Shown here: positions 26,426-35,805 of the stretch, one piece after another
Layout of the letters: each line of letters opens with the position of its first letter
How positions within the stretch are numbered: the first letter of the stretch is position 1
Source of the DNA: Timonella corticicola
GTDB taxonomy: Bacteria; Actinomycetota; Actinomycetes; Actinomycetales; Cellulomonadaceae
NCBI RefSeq assembly: GCF_042683685.1
Contig: NZ_JBHUOP010000004.1
Coordinates: forward strand, 186,001 to 250,000
Reading direction: 5' to 3'
Length of the DNA stretch: 64,000 nucleotides
Position numbers and translations under genes: made by a program
The notes under the pieces: generated by a model
What the model was told of the DNA's origin: nothing
Databases searched by the model: none
What the model saw: the letters and a program-made list of their open reading frames with translations, nothing else

Positions 26426-26522
26426 GCGGCTTATCTGAACGTTTAGAAAATTACTGCACTGTGAAGATACGCGACCCTCACACACAAGTAATGTCTTACA
26501 CATTCAACCTGGTTCAGTGTGG

Positions 26523-27356
26523 CTAGACGGGGAGGATCAGTGATTCGCTGTTGTTCGCAACGCGGTTTACGTCAGTGGATACCACACGTTGAACCGTAGG
26601 TAAGACCGGGATACGCAGAATGTCCAGTGCCTCATCCACGCTCGTGTGCGGAGACAACCAGGCATCATATGTGTCCGGTGTGAGGAAGATCGGGCGACGC
26701 TCATGGATCTGCGCCAGTTCATCTTGTGCAGCAGTCGTAATGATCGACGCGGTGACGAGCCACTGTGTCAACTGCCGGTCAGTGGCGGTGTGGGGTTTCC
26801 AGAACTCGTAGATTCCCGCGAAGGCGAACATCCCATCGCTGTAGGGCGTGATGTAGCTGGGGATCTTATGCTGTGGTGGACCTTCCAATGTAGTCCACTC
26901 GAAGTACCCGTCCGCGGGGATGATGCAGCGCCTAGATGCGAATGCCCTGCGAAACGATGGCTTCTCCGTAATAGTCTCGCTGCGGGCATTGATCATCTTC
27001 GCCCCAACGGATGGGTCCTTCGCCCAGCCGGGAACCAAACCCCACCGGGCGCGACGGACCTGACGTACCAGATCGTCGTCAATCAAACTCTCCTGTGGAT
27101 CGCTCTTGGCGAGCTGACTGATCAACCCGGCAAGGGCGGGCGAGCGTTCGCCCGAGGCCATGACCAAGGTCTCCGCAGCCTGCGCGGTAACCGGTCGGTC
27201 CACGATGATGCGTACATCGTGTGTGGGTGCGATGTTCCAACTGGGACCCCAGTTATCCGTACCGTCACCAAAGAGCGGGTCTTGGATAAAACCGTTGCGA
27301 GCATATGCTGCGGCTAGGTCATCACCCTGCGCGAAAGACGCATACCGTCCGCACAT
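26523..27356 (-). CDS. SRAP-domain protein (YedK/HMCES family)
   Basis: It starts MCGRYASF, giving the invariant catalytic Cys2 that forms a thiazolidine crosslink to abasic sites in single-stranded DNA. It also has WNIAPTHDVRII, RWGLVPGWAKD, KMINARSETITEKPSFRRAF and CIIPADGYFEW with the conserved Glu. The family protects abasic sites during replication. Its 277 residues are slightly longer than the E. coli protein. The gene ends a two-gene leftward unit with def, separated by about 10 bp. Confidence 0.92.
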   Translation of the reverse strand: MCGRYASFAQGDDLAAAYARNGFIQDPLFGDGTDNWGPSWNIAPTHDVRIIVDRPVTAQAAETLVMASGERSPALAGLISQLAKSDPQESLIDDDLVRQVRRARWGLVPGWAKDPSVGAKMINARSETITEKPSFRRAFASRRCIIPADGYFEWTTLEGPPQHKIPSYITPYSDGMFAFAGIYEFWKPHTATDRQLTQWLVTASIITTAAQDELAQIHERRPIFLTPDTYDAWLSPHTSVDEALDILRIPVLPTVQRVVSTDVNRVANNSESLILPV

Positions 27357-27365
27357 GGGACTCCC

Positions 27366-28001
27366 TTAGTCCTCATCCTCGGCGTCCCAGTCTTCATCAA
27401 CCTCATCGTGTCCGAACGGATCGGGGTCAACGCCAGGCATCCAGCTAAGTCCCGGGACACCCCAGCCGTTCTCGCGAGATTCCTCCCGGGCAAGAGCCGC
27501 CTCTCTACCCTTCAGACGGTCCACGTACAAGAAACCGTCAAGGTGGTCGTACTCGTGCTGAAGCAGACGGGCAAACCACCCTTCACCAGACAGTTCGATC
27601 GGTTCACCGAACTCATCAAAGCCCTTGAGCAACACCGCGTAGTGGCGCTTTAAGTCGTGATCTGGCCCCGGGAACGAAAGACACCCCTCGTTATCGAGCA
27701 GCATCTTCGGAGGTCGTGCCTTCAAACCCTCGCGTTGTGCAAACAGTGGCGGGCGCTGCACGATCTGCATCGTCGGATTCACAATCACGCCACGGCGCTG
27801 CTCATCCTCATCCGGCCCGTCGTAGACGAAGATCCGCAAGCCAACACCAATCTGCGGTGCCGCGAGACCCACGCCATTGGAGGCATCGAGGGTCTCGAAC
27901 ATGTCTGCGATGAGTACGCGCAACTCGTCGTTGAAGTCGGTGACCTCCGCAGCGCGGCGGCGAAGAACAGGATCGCCATCGATGACGATTGGGTGAATCA
28001 T
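27366..28001 (-). CDS. def: Peptide deformylase
   Basis: All three metal-site motifs are present: GVGLAAPQIG (43-52), EGCLSFPG (106-) and LQHEYDHLDG (149-153), giving the Cys and two His ligands and the catalytic Glu. It removes the N-formyl group from nascent proteins. It is 211 residues; the last ~45 are an acidic extension (ending DEVDEDWDAEDED) found in some actinobacterial forms. The SRAP gene follows on the same strand. Confidence 0.95.
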   Translation of the reverse strand: MIHPIVIDGDPVLRRRAAEVTDFNDELRVLIADMFETLDASNGVGLAAPQIGVGLRIFVYDGPDEDEQRRGVIVNPTMQIVQRPPLFAQREGLKARPPKMLLDNEGCLSFPGPDHDLKRHYAVLLKGFDEFGEPIELSGEGWFARLLQHEYDHLDGFLYVDRLKGREAALAREESRENGWGVPGLSWMPGVDPDPFGHDEVDEDWDAEDED

Positions 28002-28335
28002 GAATACTCCGTTGATGAGCGTACAAGCGCTGGTGTATGCGGGGCCTTACGTCTCATTCCGCTGCGCGGTTGGGCGCTACGGCGTTGAGACGGAGATGGC
28101 AACTACTCAGGCCGGTGCAAACCGTCCGGAAACAGGCCACGTCAATTGTACGTGCTGGACGATGAGCGGGTGATGGTCGAACGATGCAAGGGGAGAAGTG
28201 CTGTTGTGGATGAACCACATCGGTTTTGCATGGGTAGAACGACGCGGCTAGACCTATCCATTGTTTTCATCCGGGTGAAAAACCTAGGCTCCTATCTGAC
28301 CAGTACTTTCACGCGTTTTACGCATCGCAGGGGCA
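28002..28335. other. Divergent intergenic region, def / tad
   Basis: No gene is supported. It should hold promoters for def (leftward) and for the tad locus (rightward), but I could not assign either. CAGGGGC just upstream of 28336 is the probable ribosome site of tadA. Confidence 0.3.
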
Positions 28336-29574
28336 ATGAACACTCTCGAAACACTCGAAGCACACGTGCGTGAACTCGTGCGCGAGGACGGCTTTGATCC
28401 GATGACGGACAAGTCGCGCCTTCACGAACTCGTCTCCAGCACGATCGAGCAGTACGAGAGAATGGCGATTCTCGGCAAGGTCATACCGTTGACCAACCCT
28501 GTTTCAGCCAGCAGATTCCTCATGGACGCCGTTGGTGGCCTGGGGAAATTACAGCAGTATATGGATGACCCCGACGTGGAGGAAATCTGGGTCAACTCTC
28601 CCGAACACGTGTTTGTGGCAAGGCACGGCATACCTGAACTCACGCCAACCGTCCTCACTCGGGACGAGATCGCACGACTCGTTGAGACCATGCTCGGTTC
28701 CACTGGCCGCAGGCTCGACCTTTCGACACCATTTGTTGACGCGATGCTGCCTGGCGGAGAACGACTCCACGTGGTCATCCCGGACATCACGAGACGTGAC
28801 ATGAGCGTCAATATCCGAAAGTTCGTGGCACGAGCGCAACGCCTGAGCGAACTCGTGTCCCGGGGCAGCCTAACGGCCCAAACCGCGCAGTTCCTTGAAG
28901 CGAGCGTACGTGCGGGACTGAACATTGTCGTCTCCGGTGCAACCGGCGCCGGAAAGACGACCTTCCTGCGTGCCCTTGCCGGAGCCATCCCACCCAAGGA
29001 ACGCATCATCACCGTTGAGGAAGTATTCGAACTCAACCTCGCGAACCGAGACGTGGTGGCTATGCAGTGCCGTCAGGCCAATCTTGAGGGGTACGGCGAG
29101 ATCACCATGCGCAGGCTGGTGAAAGAATCGCTACGTATGCGCCCAGACCGAATCATCGTGGGCGAGGTACGCGAGGCAGAGGCACTCGATCTCCTCATAG
29201 CACTGAACTCCGGGCTGCCGGGAATGGCCACGCTCCACGCCAACGCCGCCCGAGACGCAGTGGCAAAGCTCTCAACCCTGCCGCTGCTTGCCGGAGAAAA
29301 CGTCACCGCACACTTCGTGAACCCAGCCGTGGCGTCCGCAATTGATCTCATCGTGCACCTGGATCGTGATGTTTCAGGGCAACGGCGAGTCCGCGAGATC
29401 TGTGGCCTGACCGGAAGAGTCGAAGAATCCCGCATCGAAATGAGCGCGATCTTCAAAACCGTTGACGGCCAGTTAGTTCGTGGCGAGGGCTATCCACCAA
29501 AACAGGAAGCCTACGACCGTATCGGAATATCCATTCACCGACTCCTGGAAACGAGCGTCGAATGGGCGTCGTAG
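28336..29574 (+). CDS. tadA: Tad/Flp pilus assembly ATPase (TadA/CpaF)
   Basis: This secretion ATPase has an N-terminal helical region with VEEIWVNSP, Walker A GATGAGKTTFL (201-), the Asp-box region ITVEEVFELNL, the Walker B-like RPDRIIVGEVREAEALDLL and the His box MATLHANAARDA. It powers assembly of Flp-type pili at the inner membrane. At 412 residues it has the short form usual in actinobacteria. It opens a tightly packed operon; the next start overlaps its end by 13 bases. Confidence 0.92.
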   Translation: MNTLETLEAHVRELVREDGFDPMTDKSRLHELVSSTIEQYERMAILGKVIPLTNPVSASRFLMDAVGGLGKLQQYMDDPDVEEIWVNSPEHVFVARHGIPELTPTVLTRDEIARLVETMLGSTGRRLDLSTPFVDAMLPGGERLHVVIPDITRRDMSVNIRKFVARAQRLSELVSRGSLTAQTAQFLEASVRAGLNIVVSGATGAGKTTFLRALAGAIPPKERIITVEEVFELNLANRDVVAMQCRQANLEGYGEITMRRLVKESLRMRPDRIIVGEVREAEALDLLIALNSGLPGMATLHANAARDAVAKLSTLPLLAGENVTAHFVNPAVASAIDLIVHLDRDVSGQRRVREICGLTGRVEESRIEMSAIFKTVDGQLVRGEGYPPKQEAYDRIGISIHRLLETSVEWAS

Positions 29575-30413
29575 TCGGATTGATACTTGGCCTGGGGGCA
29601 ACCCTCGTGTGGTCCAGCTTCTGGGAGAGGCCCCAGCGTGCTCCGAGCAACCGCGAAACCACCTTCCACCACGACCTACACGCCGCAGGGTTTACAGGCG
29701 TCAGCGTCAACATGTTTGTTCTCGCATCAGTCCTGCTTGGAATAGTCGGTGCCGCCATCGCACTATTGATTTCTCGACTGCCAGTGGCCGCCCTGGTCGC
29801 GGGTGTTGCAAGCGGGTTATCGCTACTCATCGTTGTGTACACCCGTGCCACCAGCACACGCCGCAGACGTCGCGCTGAATGGCCCCAAGTGGTCGAACAC
29901 CTGATCTCTGGAATCCGAGCGGGGCTCTCCCTGCCCGAGGCAGTGCTACAGGTTGCCCACAGAGGACCGATCGAACTACGGCCTGACTTCCAGGAATTCG
30001 CACGGGACTACCACGCCTCCGGTCAATTCGACACGAGTCTACTCTCCATGAAAAACCGTCTCGCTGACCCCGTCGCCGATCGAGTCATCGAAGCACTACG
30101 CCTGGCGCGAAGCGTGGGCGGCAGCGAACTCGGAGTCCTGCTCGAAGCGCTCAACCAGTTTCTCCGCCAAGACCTACGCACCCGCGGAGAACTCGAGGCC
30201 CGCCAGAGTTGGACTGTTGGCGGGGCACGAGTCGCAGTCGCTGCTCCATGGGTAATCCTGTTGATGCTGTCGACCCGACCTGAGGCAAGCCAAGCCTATG
30301 CGAGTTCGACCGGCACCCTCCTCATACTCATCGGTGCTGCGGTGACGGTCTTCGCCTACTGGTTGATGCTCAGGCTCGGTGCGCTCCCAACTGAGAAGCG
30401 GGTCCTCGCATGA
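29562..30413 (+). CDS. tadB: Tad pilus inner-membrane platform protein, TadB-like
   Basis: A 283-residue T2SS-F-type membrane protein: hydrophobic segments at the N-terminus and ~45-90, a cytoplasmic stretch with EWPQVVEHLISGIRAGLSLPEAVLQVA, and two C-terminal helices. This matches TadB, which with TadC forms the platform that the ATPase acts on. It overlaps tadA by 13 bases and tadC by four (ATGA). Confidence 0.88.
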   Translation: MGVVVGLILGLGATLVWSSFWERPQRAPSNRETTFHHDLHAAGFTGVSVNMFVLASVLLGIVGAAIALLISRLPVAALVAGVASGLSLLIVVYTRATSTRRRRRAEWPQVVEHLISGIRAGLSLPEAVLQVAHRGPIELRPDFQEFARDYHASGQFDTSLLSMKNRLADPVADRVIEALRLARSVGGSELGVLLEALNQFLRQDLRTRGELEARQSWTVGGARVAVAAPWVILLMLSTRPEASQAYASSTGTLLILIGAAVTVFAYWLMLRLGALPTEKRVLA

Positions 30414-31345
30414 CCCCACTCATCGTTGCCGCAGTCATAGCCGGATTGCTGTTCGCCGCAGGAATCATGCTCGCATACACCTACTTCGACGCCCGCAAGT
30501 TCCAATTGGACACCCGATTGGCCCCGTATCTCGTGGACGCTGACGAACGTGGCCGCTTCCTTGGCTCTAGGCGAGTATCGTCCCCACTGGGAGTCTGGGG
30601 CAAAGCAATTGAACCACTCGCGGACGCACTTGATTCGCTGCTAGAAATCTTCAGTTCGCCGTCCAGTCAACTCCAAGCCAGGCTGCGGCGGGCAGGGCGC
30701 TCAACGACAATCCACGAGTACCGACTCGAACAGATTCAATGGGCCGTTCTCGGCCTACTATGCGCGGTTGTCCTCTCCTTCCTCCTCGCGGGTAGCCGCA
30801 ACGTGTCAGTTGTTCCCCTTGTCATTCTCGTGATCGGCGCACCCTTTGCAGGACTCATCGCCTGCGACTACCGGCTCAAAAACCAGATCACCTCACGGGC
30901 GCAGGACATTCTCACAGAATTTCCCACCGTCGCAGAACTCCTAGCACTCTCGGTGGCAGCAGGCGAAGGACCACTCGCAGCTCTCGAACGCGTATCCAAT
31001 CTTGGTCGCGGTGCACTCGCGGAAGAGATTGCAGCATCCGTCAGCGAAATACGCTCCGGTATCACGCTCACCCAAGCCCTTGAGAACCTCGGACAGCGCA
31101 CCGACCTGGCCGCGATCACTAGGTTTGCCGATGGTGTCGCACTCGCCGTTGAACGAGGCACCCCACTCGCCAAGGTGCTCCGCGCCCAAGCCCAAGATGC
31201 ACGGGAACTCGGACACCGAGAACTTATGGAAACAGGCGGAAAGAAAGAAATCACGATGTTGTTTCCCGTGATCTTCCTGATCTTGCCCATAACCATCGTC
31301 TTCGCAGTATTCCCCTCCCTCCAAGTCCTCAGAATCGGATTCTGA
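30410..31345 (+). CDS. tadC: Tad pilus inner-membrane platform protein, TadC-like
   Basis: A 311-residue T2SS-F-type protein with an N-terminal helix, two helices at ~105-150, a cytoplasmic domain with FPTVAELLALSVAAGEGPLAAL and GGKKEITMLFPVIFLILP leading to the last helix. Start and tadB stop overlap in ATGA at 30410, implying coupled translation. Confidence 0.88.
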   Translation: MTPLIVAAVIAGLLFAAGIMLAYTYFDARKFQLDTRLAPYLVDADERGRFLGSRRVSSPLGVWGKAIEPLADALDSLLEIFSSPSSQLQARLRRAGRSTTIHEYRLEQIQWAVLGLLCAVVLSFLLAGSRNVSVVPLVILVIGAPFAGLIACDYRLKNQITSRAQDILTEFPTVAELLALSVAAGEGPLAALERVSNLGRGALAEEIAASVSEIRSGITLTQALENLGQRTDLAAITRFADGVALAVERGTPLAKVLRAQAQDARELGHRELMETGGKKEITMLFPVIFLILPITIVFAVFPSLQVLRIGF

Positions 31346-31369
31346 TTACCCCTATAGATAAGGAACATC

Positions 31370-31675
31370 GTGCTACGAACAGTACGGGTCGTCTCAGAGC
31401 AAGAGAAGGTCACAGTGAAGCTCCCCGCGCCGCGGGCAAGCGCTCCCTCCGGGGTGCGTAGGCCGCTGAAGCGGTCGGACTGGCGCAACTCCAAGGCCGT
31501 GGCGCGTGCCTCAAATTCCATACGTGGCCAGCGAGAACGCGGCGATGTTCCCGGATGGGTCTTGATAACTCTGATGTCCGCGGGCCTTGTCGTGGCGCTG
31601 TGGGCTATTGCCGGTCCAGCACTCGAAGGACTCTTCAACGAAGCGATCAGTCAGATCTCGCGTCAAGCAAGCTAG
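31370..31675 (+). CDS. Small Flp-pilin-like membrane protein
   Basis: This is a 101-residue basic protein with a single hydrophobic helix near the C-terminus (DVPGWVLITLMSAGLVVALWA, shown in part) and a short tail. Position after tadC and the GD-(V)PGW-helix style suit the major Flp-type pilin or a pilin-like subunit of actinobacterial Tad loci. The basic leader of ~55 residues is longer than in classic Flp pilins, so an internal start is possible. No canonical G/XXXXEY cleavage site is evident. Confidence 0.6.
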   Translation: MLRTVRVVSEQEKVTVKLPAPRASAPSGVRRPLKRSDWRNSKAVARASNSIRGQRERGDVPGWVLITLMSAGLVVALWAIAGPALEGLFNEAISQISRQAS

Positions 31676-31708
31676 ACATCGGGTTCCATCCCCAAACGGT
31701 TGCCCCAT

Positions 31709-32101
31709 ATGCATTTGAACGTATACACCTTGAGTCATCGAGAAGCCGGTTCAGCACCGGTCAGTTTCCTGTTGACCTCACTCCTGCTCATCACGGTGTT
31801 TCTCGGCCTTATTCAGGGCGCACTGATCATGCACTCACGAAACGTGTTGACCGATATCGCGGGTGAGGCCGCCAGGCAGGGCGCTCGACTCGATGCCACG
31901 TCGAGCGATGCCGTTGCATACGCGAACTCCCGGGCAGGGCAGTTCAAGGACTTTTCAGTCAATACCGCGGAGAAAACGGCTGACGGGCGTGACCTGATCG
32001 TTGTGCAGGTGTCTGCATCGTTGCCTGTGCTTGGCTTGTTCACGGTTCCTGCCAAGTTGCACGCAAGCGGTCGAGCCGTGATCGAATCTGACAACTACTA
32101 G
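31709..32101 (+). CDS. TadE-like minor pilin
   Basis: About 130 residues: a short polar leader ending SHREAGSAPVSF, one helix (LLTSLLLITVFLGLIQGAL) and a variable extracytoplasmic part with GEAARQGARLDATSSDA. This is the TadE/TadG pseudopilin pattern. I prefer the ATG at 31709 to a TTG three codons upstream. It lies within the tad operon. Confidence 0.68.
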   Translation: MHLNVYTLSHREAGSAPVSFLLTSLLLITVFLGLIQGALIMHSRNVLTDIAGEAARQGARLDATSSDAVAYANSRAGQFKDFSVNTAEKTADGRDLIVVQVSASLPVLGLFTVPAKLHASGRAVIESDNY

Positions 32102-32112
32102 GTGACTTGACC

Positions 32113-32562
32113 ATGAGAAGAACGCAGGGTCGTCGTTTCAGAGAGACATTGTGTAAAGACCGCGAAGTTGGGAATGCACAGGTGGAGTTCATCGGGGTCA
32201 TCGCCGTTTTGCTGATCCCAATCTTGTACTTCATGATCGCGTTATCGCAGGTGCAAGCCGCAACCTATGCCGCACATTCAACGGCGCATGCCATCGCTCG
32301 TTCCCATGCTATTTCGCAGGAGGGGAGGGTATCGAGGGAAACCCAACTGCTGATTGCGGAGCTGGCGTTCGAAGACTTCGGGCTGGCTGTCACCGAGAAG
32401 AACCTCAGGGTATCCGTTGCATGTGAGACGGCGTGTGCAGCAGGAGCATCAATCGAAACGACGGTCAGTTACACCGTGAAGCCGCCTGGCGCGAGCTGGT
32501 TGCCTCGTGGGCTCACTGTCAGTGCACAGGGGTACTCGTATCGGGGAGAACTCCGTGAGTGA
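32113..32562 (+). CDS. TadE-like minor pilin, second copy
   Basis: About 149 residues with basic leader, GNAQVEFIGVIAVLLIPILYF helix (TadE-style Glu after the cleavage region) and a C-terminal domain with two Cys in ACETACAAG. The ATG at 32113 follows a TTG at 32107 in the same frame. Operon position and helix pattern support a minor pseudopilin role. Confidence 0.7.
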   Translation: MRRTQGRRFRETLCKDREVGNAQVEFIGVIAVLLIPILYFMIALSQVQAATYAAHSTAHAIARSHAISQEGRVSRETQLLIAELAFEDFGLAVTEKNLRVSVACETACAAGASIETTVSYTVKPPGASWLPRGLTVSAQGYSYRGELRE

Positions 32563-33046
32563 TCGCTTCCGAGGTTTTCGCAATGCGCGAGGTGAAGACG
32601 GGAATATTCTCTTCCTGGGGCTGGGCGTCGCACTCGTTGCCCTGCTCCTCATTGCTGGGATTGCGCATGTTGGCGCACTGTATCTAGACAAGAAGCGTTT
32701 GGCATATGTCGCGGATGGTGCGGCGCTCGTATACAGCGATACCGCAACGAGGAATGCCTACATCGGCAATTTCACCGATGGTGAAGGGAACGAAGGACAA
32801 GAGCGCGAGAACCAAGACCCACTTACCGCCGCCAGGAAATACGCGGTATATGTGGCGGGGGAGTATGGGTTGACCAGAGTTTCAGTGGCCGCGACGGAGG
32901 AGGGCGCCGACTTGGCGATCTATGCGACTGCGTTGGCCAGTTCAATGGTCGGAACGGCAGACGACTCGGCACCGGGTAGGTTTGTGCGGTTGCAGGAGTT
33001 TGCCACCGCGCGCAACGTCACGGGTATTCGCCAATCAGCACAGTAG
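32555..33046 (+). CDS. TadG-like pilus-associated protein
   Basis: About 163 residues starting at the GTG at 32555 inside GTGAGTGA, overlapping the upstream stop. The sequence GEDGNILFLGLGVALVALLLIAG gives one N-terminal helix, followed by KKRLAYVADGAALVYSDT, typical of TadG-type 'Flp pilus-assembly' proteins (the AD-x-AAL segment). It closes the tad operon. No prepilin peptidase or outer component is encoded here. Confidence 0.68.
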   Translation: MSDRFRGFRNARGEDGNILFLGLGVALVALLLIAGIAHVGALYLDKKRLAYVADGAALVYSDTATRNAYIGNFTDGEGNEGQERENQDPLTAARKYAVYVAGEYGLTRVSVAATEEGADLAIYATALASSMVGTADDSAPGRFVRLQEFATARNVTGIRQSAQ

Positions 33047-33065
33047 TCCTTTGATCTGCGGAGAT

Positions 33066-33356
33066 ATGGCTAGACTTGGGAACATGATCTTGACAACTCC
33101 AGAGGTGCAGGGAATCGATCTTTTCATTCCGCCCGTTTACGACTTGCTCGGCAGTGTCTTGCTGCTTGTGACCTTTGTGCTGCTCGTGTGGGCATCCATG
33201 AGTTTCTTCAAGGAATCGAAACATCTCAATGTCACGCAATCTCTCGTGTGGTTCCTTTTGATTCTGTTTGTTCCTGTTCTTGGGCCGATCGGATGGCTAC
33301 TAGTGGGCCGTAAGGTTGGGAATCCTAACGCAGTGGAGGACTCAAACCCCCAGTAG
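33066..33356 (+). CDS. Small membrane protein with PLD-nuclease N-terminal-type fold
   Basis: A 96-residue protein with two helices: VYDLLGSVLLLVTFVLLVW and SLVWFLLILFVPVLGPIGWLL followed by VGRK. This two-helix LxxxPVLGPIxWLL(x)GR pattern is the PLDc_N domain, which stands alone in many Gram-positives and has no defined role. Start could be the ATG at 33066 or the one at 33084. Confidence 0.7.
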   Translation: MARLGNMILTTPEVQGIDLFIPPVYDLLGSVLLLVTFVLLVWASMSFFKESKHLNVTQSLVWFLLILFVPVLGPIGWLLVGRKVGNPNAVEDSNPQ

Positions 33357-33488
33357 TAGTGCGAACGTTTTGAGAAAGTGGTCTGCAGTTTTTCTCAGCG
33401 CGATCTTGTGACGTAACTCTTTATCCTTGCTACGGGTCACACCACTTCGCACGAAATCGGTTGGGCCTCTAACGTAGAATGATTGATT

Positions 33489-34598
33489 GTGGCCATTGAA
33501 TTCTCTGCAGAAATCCCGCAACTACGCTCAACGCTCGCGACCATCTCGGCGGTGAGCGACCCAGATGCTCTGCGCGTAAAGATCGCTGAACTCTCGCAGG
33601 CGGCGTCTGCTCCTGACCTGTGGGATGATCCGGCCAAGGCCCAGGTGGTCACCTCCGCTTTGTCGACTGCCCAGAACGAGCTCAAGCGTATTGAGTCGAT
33701 GGAGCAGCGAATCGATGACCTTGAGGTTCTTGTCGAGATGGCACAGGACGCCGATGACGCGGATACCCTGGCTGAGGCTGAGCTGGAGTTCGAGGGCATC
33801 AAGAAGGACCTCGATCAGCTTGAAGTCCGTACTCTGTTGGCTGGCGAGTATGATGCCCGCGAGGCCGTGGTGACGATTCGTGCGGGAGCTGGCGGTGTGG
33901 ATGCGGCTGACTTCGCGGAGATGTTGATGCGCATGTACCTGCGGTGGGCGGAACGCAATGGCTATCCAACTGCGGTTCTGGACACGTCCTACGCTGAGGA
34001 AGCGGGCTTGAAGTCCGCAACATTCGAGGTCAAGGCACCTTATGCGTTTGGTCACCTCTCCGTCGAGGCTGGCACGCACCGTCTCGTGCGTATTTCGCCG
34101 TTTGACAACCAGGGTCGCCGCCAGACTTCGTTTGCTGCCGTTGAGGTGGTTCCGCTCATCGAGCAGACCGACCACATCGAGATCCCTGACAACGAGATCC
34201 GCGTTGACGTGTTCCGTTCGTCCGGTCCTGGTGGACAGTCCGTGAACACGACTGACTCCGCCGTGCGGTTGACCCACATCCCGACCGGAATCGTGGTGTC
34301 GATGCAGAATGAGAAGTCCCAGATCCAGAACCGCGCCGCCGCTATGCGCGTGCTTCAGTCCCGGCTGCTCCTTGAGCGTCAGGCGGAGGAGAAAGCGAAG
34401 AAGAAGGAACTGGCCGGAGACATCAAGGCATCGTGGGGCGACCAAATGCGTTCGTACGTGCTGCAGCCGTATCAGATGGTCAAGGACCTGCGCACCGAAC
34501 ATGAGGTCGGTAACACGGGTGCAGTGTTCGACGGTGCTATCGATGACTTCATCGAGGCGGGTATCCGCTGGCGCCGTTCGCAGGACCGCGAAGCGTAG
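33489..34598 (+). CDS. prfB: Peptide chain release factor 2
   Basis: Class I release factor with the RF2 stop-codon-reading SPF tripeptide (about 203-205, in RISPFDNQ) and the catalytic GGQ (248-250, in GPGGQSVNT). It ends translation at UGA and UAA. The frame is continuous, so the programmed +1 frameshift used to autoregulate prfB in many bacteria is absent, as is usual in actinobacteria. The GTG at 33489 (VAIEFSAEI) is the likely start; a TTG two codons upstream is an alternative. It heads a stretch with ftsEX and smpB, a conserved actinobacterial order. Confidence 0.95.
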   Translation: MAIEFSAEIPQLRSTLATISAVSDPDALRVKIAELSQAASAPDLWDDPAKAQVVTSALSTAQNELKRIESMEQRIDDLEVLVEMAQDADDADTLAEAELEFEGIKKDLDQLEVRTLLAGEYDAREAVVTIRAGAGGVDAADFAEMLMRMYLRWAERNGYPTAVLDTSYAEEAGLKSATFEVKAPYAFGHLSVEAGTHRLVRISPFDNQGRRQTSFAAVEVVPLIEQTDHIEIPDNEIRVDVFRSSGPGGQSVNTTDSAVRLTHIPTGIVVSMQNEKSQIQNRAAAMRVLQSRLLLERQAEEKAKKKELAGDIKASWGDQMRSYVLQPYQMVKDLRTEHEVGNTGAVFDGAIDDFIEAGIRWRRSQDREA

Positions 34599-35106
34599 GT
34601 TTTATCTCTTTCGTCCAGTGGGTTCAGCCGCCCCGAGTTTTCGGGGAACAGGCTGGGCCCGCTTTGCGTTGGTGTGGGGGATCCGGTGGACTATATCCCC
34701 AAGTTGTATCCAGATTGGCGACGAGTTGATTGCGTCGTGTTGTGCACTTTCGTGTGGTTTTTCGCAGGGTGAGTGCGCTGGAACGCATTCTGGTTTGGGG
34801 AAGTGGAACGCGGGTGCGTTGGACTGGTCTCGGAAGCGGAGTTTTCTCACAACCGGTCAGGTGTGGACGATGCTGGAGTTGTGAGCATCTTGGTGGCAAC
34901 GGCGTGTCAGCACCGCTTAACCCTGTCCAACTACATAGTCTCGAAAAGGCTGTAAAGTTGCCCGACTCGCGTGCGTAACCATTTACGGAACGTAGGCCGG
35001 TCAACTGAACTGACCGACTCGTCGTCAGGCAGAAGCGCATATCCTGCGCGAAGCCGAACGCTGAGGCGACAGCCGCCACCACAACCGGTACCCAAGGAAC
35101 TGATTC
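34599..35106. other. 508-bp intergenic region between prfB and ftsE
   Basis: No gene is supported. A short GC hairpin, CCCCGA (34631-34636) and TCGGGG (34641-34646), may end prfB transcription. An 8-bp inverted repeat CTCACAAC / GTTGTGAG lies at 34846-34853 and 34878-34885. A promoter for ftsE should lie here but I cannot place it. Confidence 0.4.
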
Positions 35107-35796
35107 GTGATCCGTTTAGACAATGTCACCAAGGTGTACGCCCGCGGCGCACGCCCTGCACTGAACGACGTCTCGCTCGAAATTGAGCGTGGCGAGTTCG
35201 TCTTTCTTGTTGGAGCGTCAGGTTCAGGAAAATCGACCTTCCTGCGCCTTGTGACGCGAGAGGAGAAAGCAACCGCAGGACGCGTACTCGTCGCGGGGAA
35301 TGACCTGACCTCGTTGTCGAACTGGCGTGTGCCACAACTGCGCCGTCAGATGGGTGCGGTGTTCCAGGACTTCCGGCTGCTGCCCAACAAGACCGTGTTC
35401 GAGAACGTCGCGTTCGCGTTGCAGGTGATCGGTAAGCCGAAACACCACATCATGACCACCGTTCCCGAGGTGTTGGACATGGTGGGACTCGCGGGCAAGG
35501 AAAAGCGCCGCCCGCACGAACTCTCCGGTGGTGAGCAACAACGTGTCGCAATCGCGCGCGCGTTCGTGAACCGCCCACCGCTCCTACTGTGCGACGAGCC
35601 GACAGGTAACCTCGACCCGACCACGTCGTTGGGCATCATGCGATTGCTGGACCGCATCAACCGCACCGGCACAACGGTCGTGATGGCCACCCACGATGAC
35701 GAGATCGTGGACCAGATGCGCAAACGCGTCATCGAATTGTCCACGGGCGAGCTGGTTCGCGACCAGACTCGCGGTGTCTACGGATCGTCACGTTAA
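35107..35796 (+). CDS. ftsE: Cell-division ATP-binding protein FtsE
   Basis: An ABC ATPase of 229 residues: Walker A GASGSGKST (36-44), Q-loop, signature LSGGEQQRVAIARAF and Walker B LLLCDEPTGNLD. With FtsX it forms a type VII ABC mechanotransmitter at the division site that switches on a peptidoglycan hydrolase. ftsX follows after 9 bp and a partner M23 protein follows that. Confidence 0.95.
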   Translation: MIRLDNVTKVYARGARPALNDVSLEIERGEFVFLVGASGSGKSTFLRLVTREEKATAGRVLVAGNDLTSLSNWRVPQLRRQMGAVFQDFRLLPNKTVFENVAFALQVIGKPKHHIMTTVPEVLDMVGLAGKEKRRPHELSGGEQQRVAIARAFVNRPPLLLCDEPTGNLDPTTSLGIMRLLDRINRTGTTVVMATHDDEIVDQMRKRVIELSTGELVRDQTRGVYGSSR

Positions 35797-35805
35797 GGGG
35801 TAGCC

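Noticed and set aside
33483..33620. Programmed frameshift at the start of prfB
   Set aside because: The RF2 frame is continuous from the GTG at 33489 to the stop; no early in-frame TGA is present.
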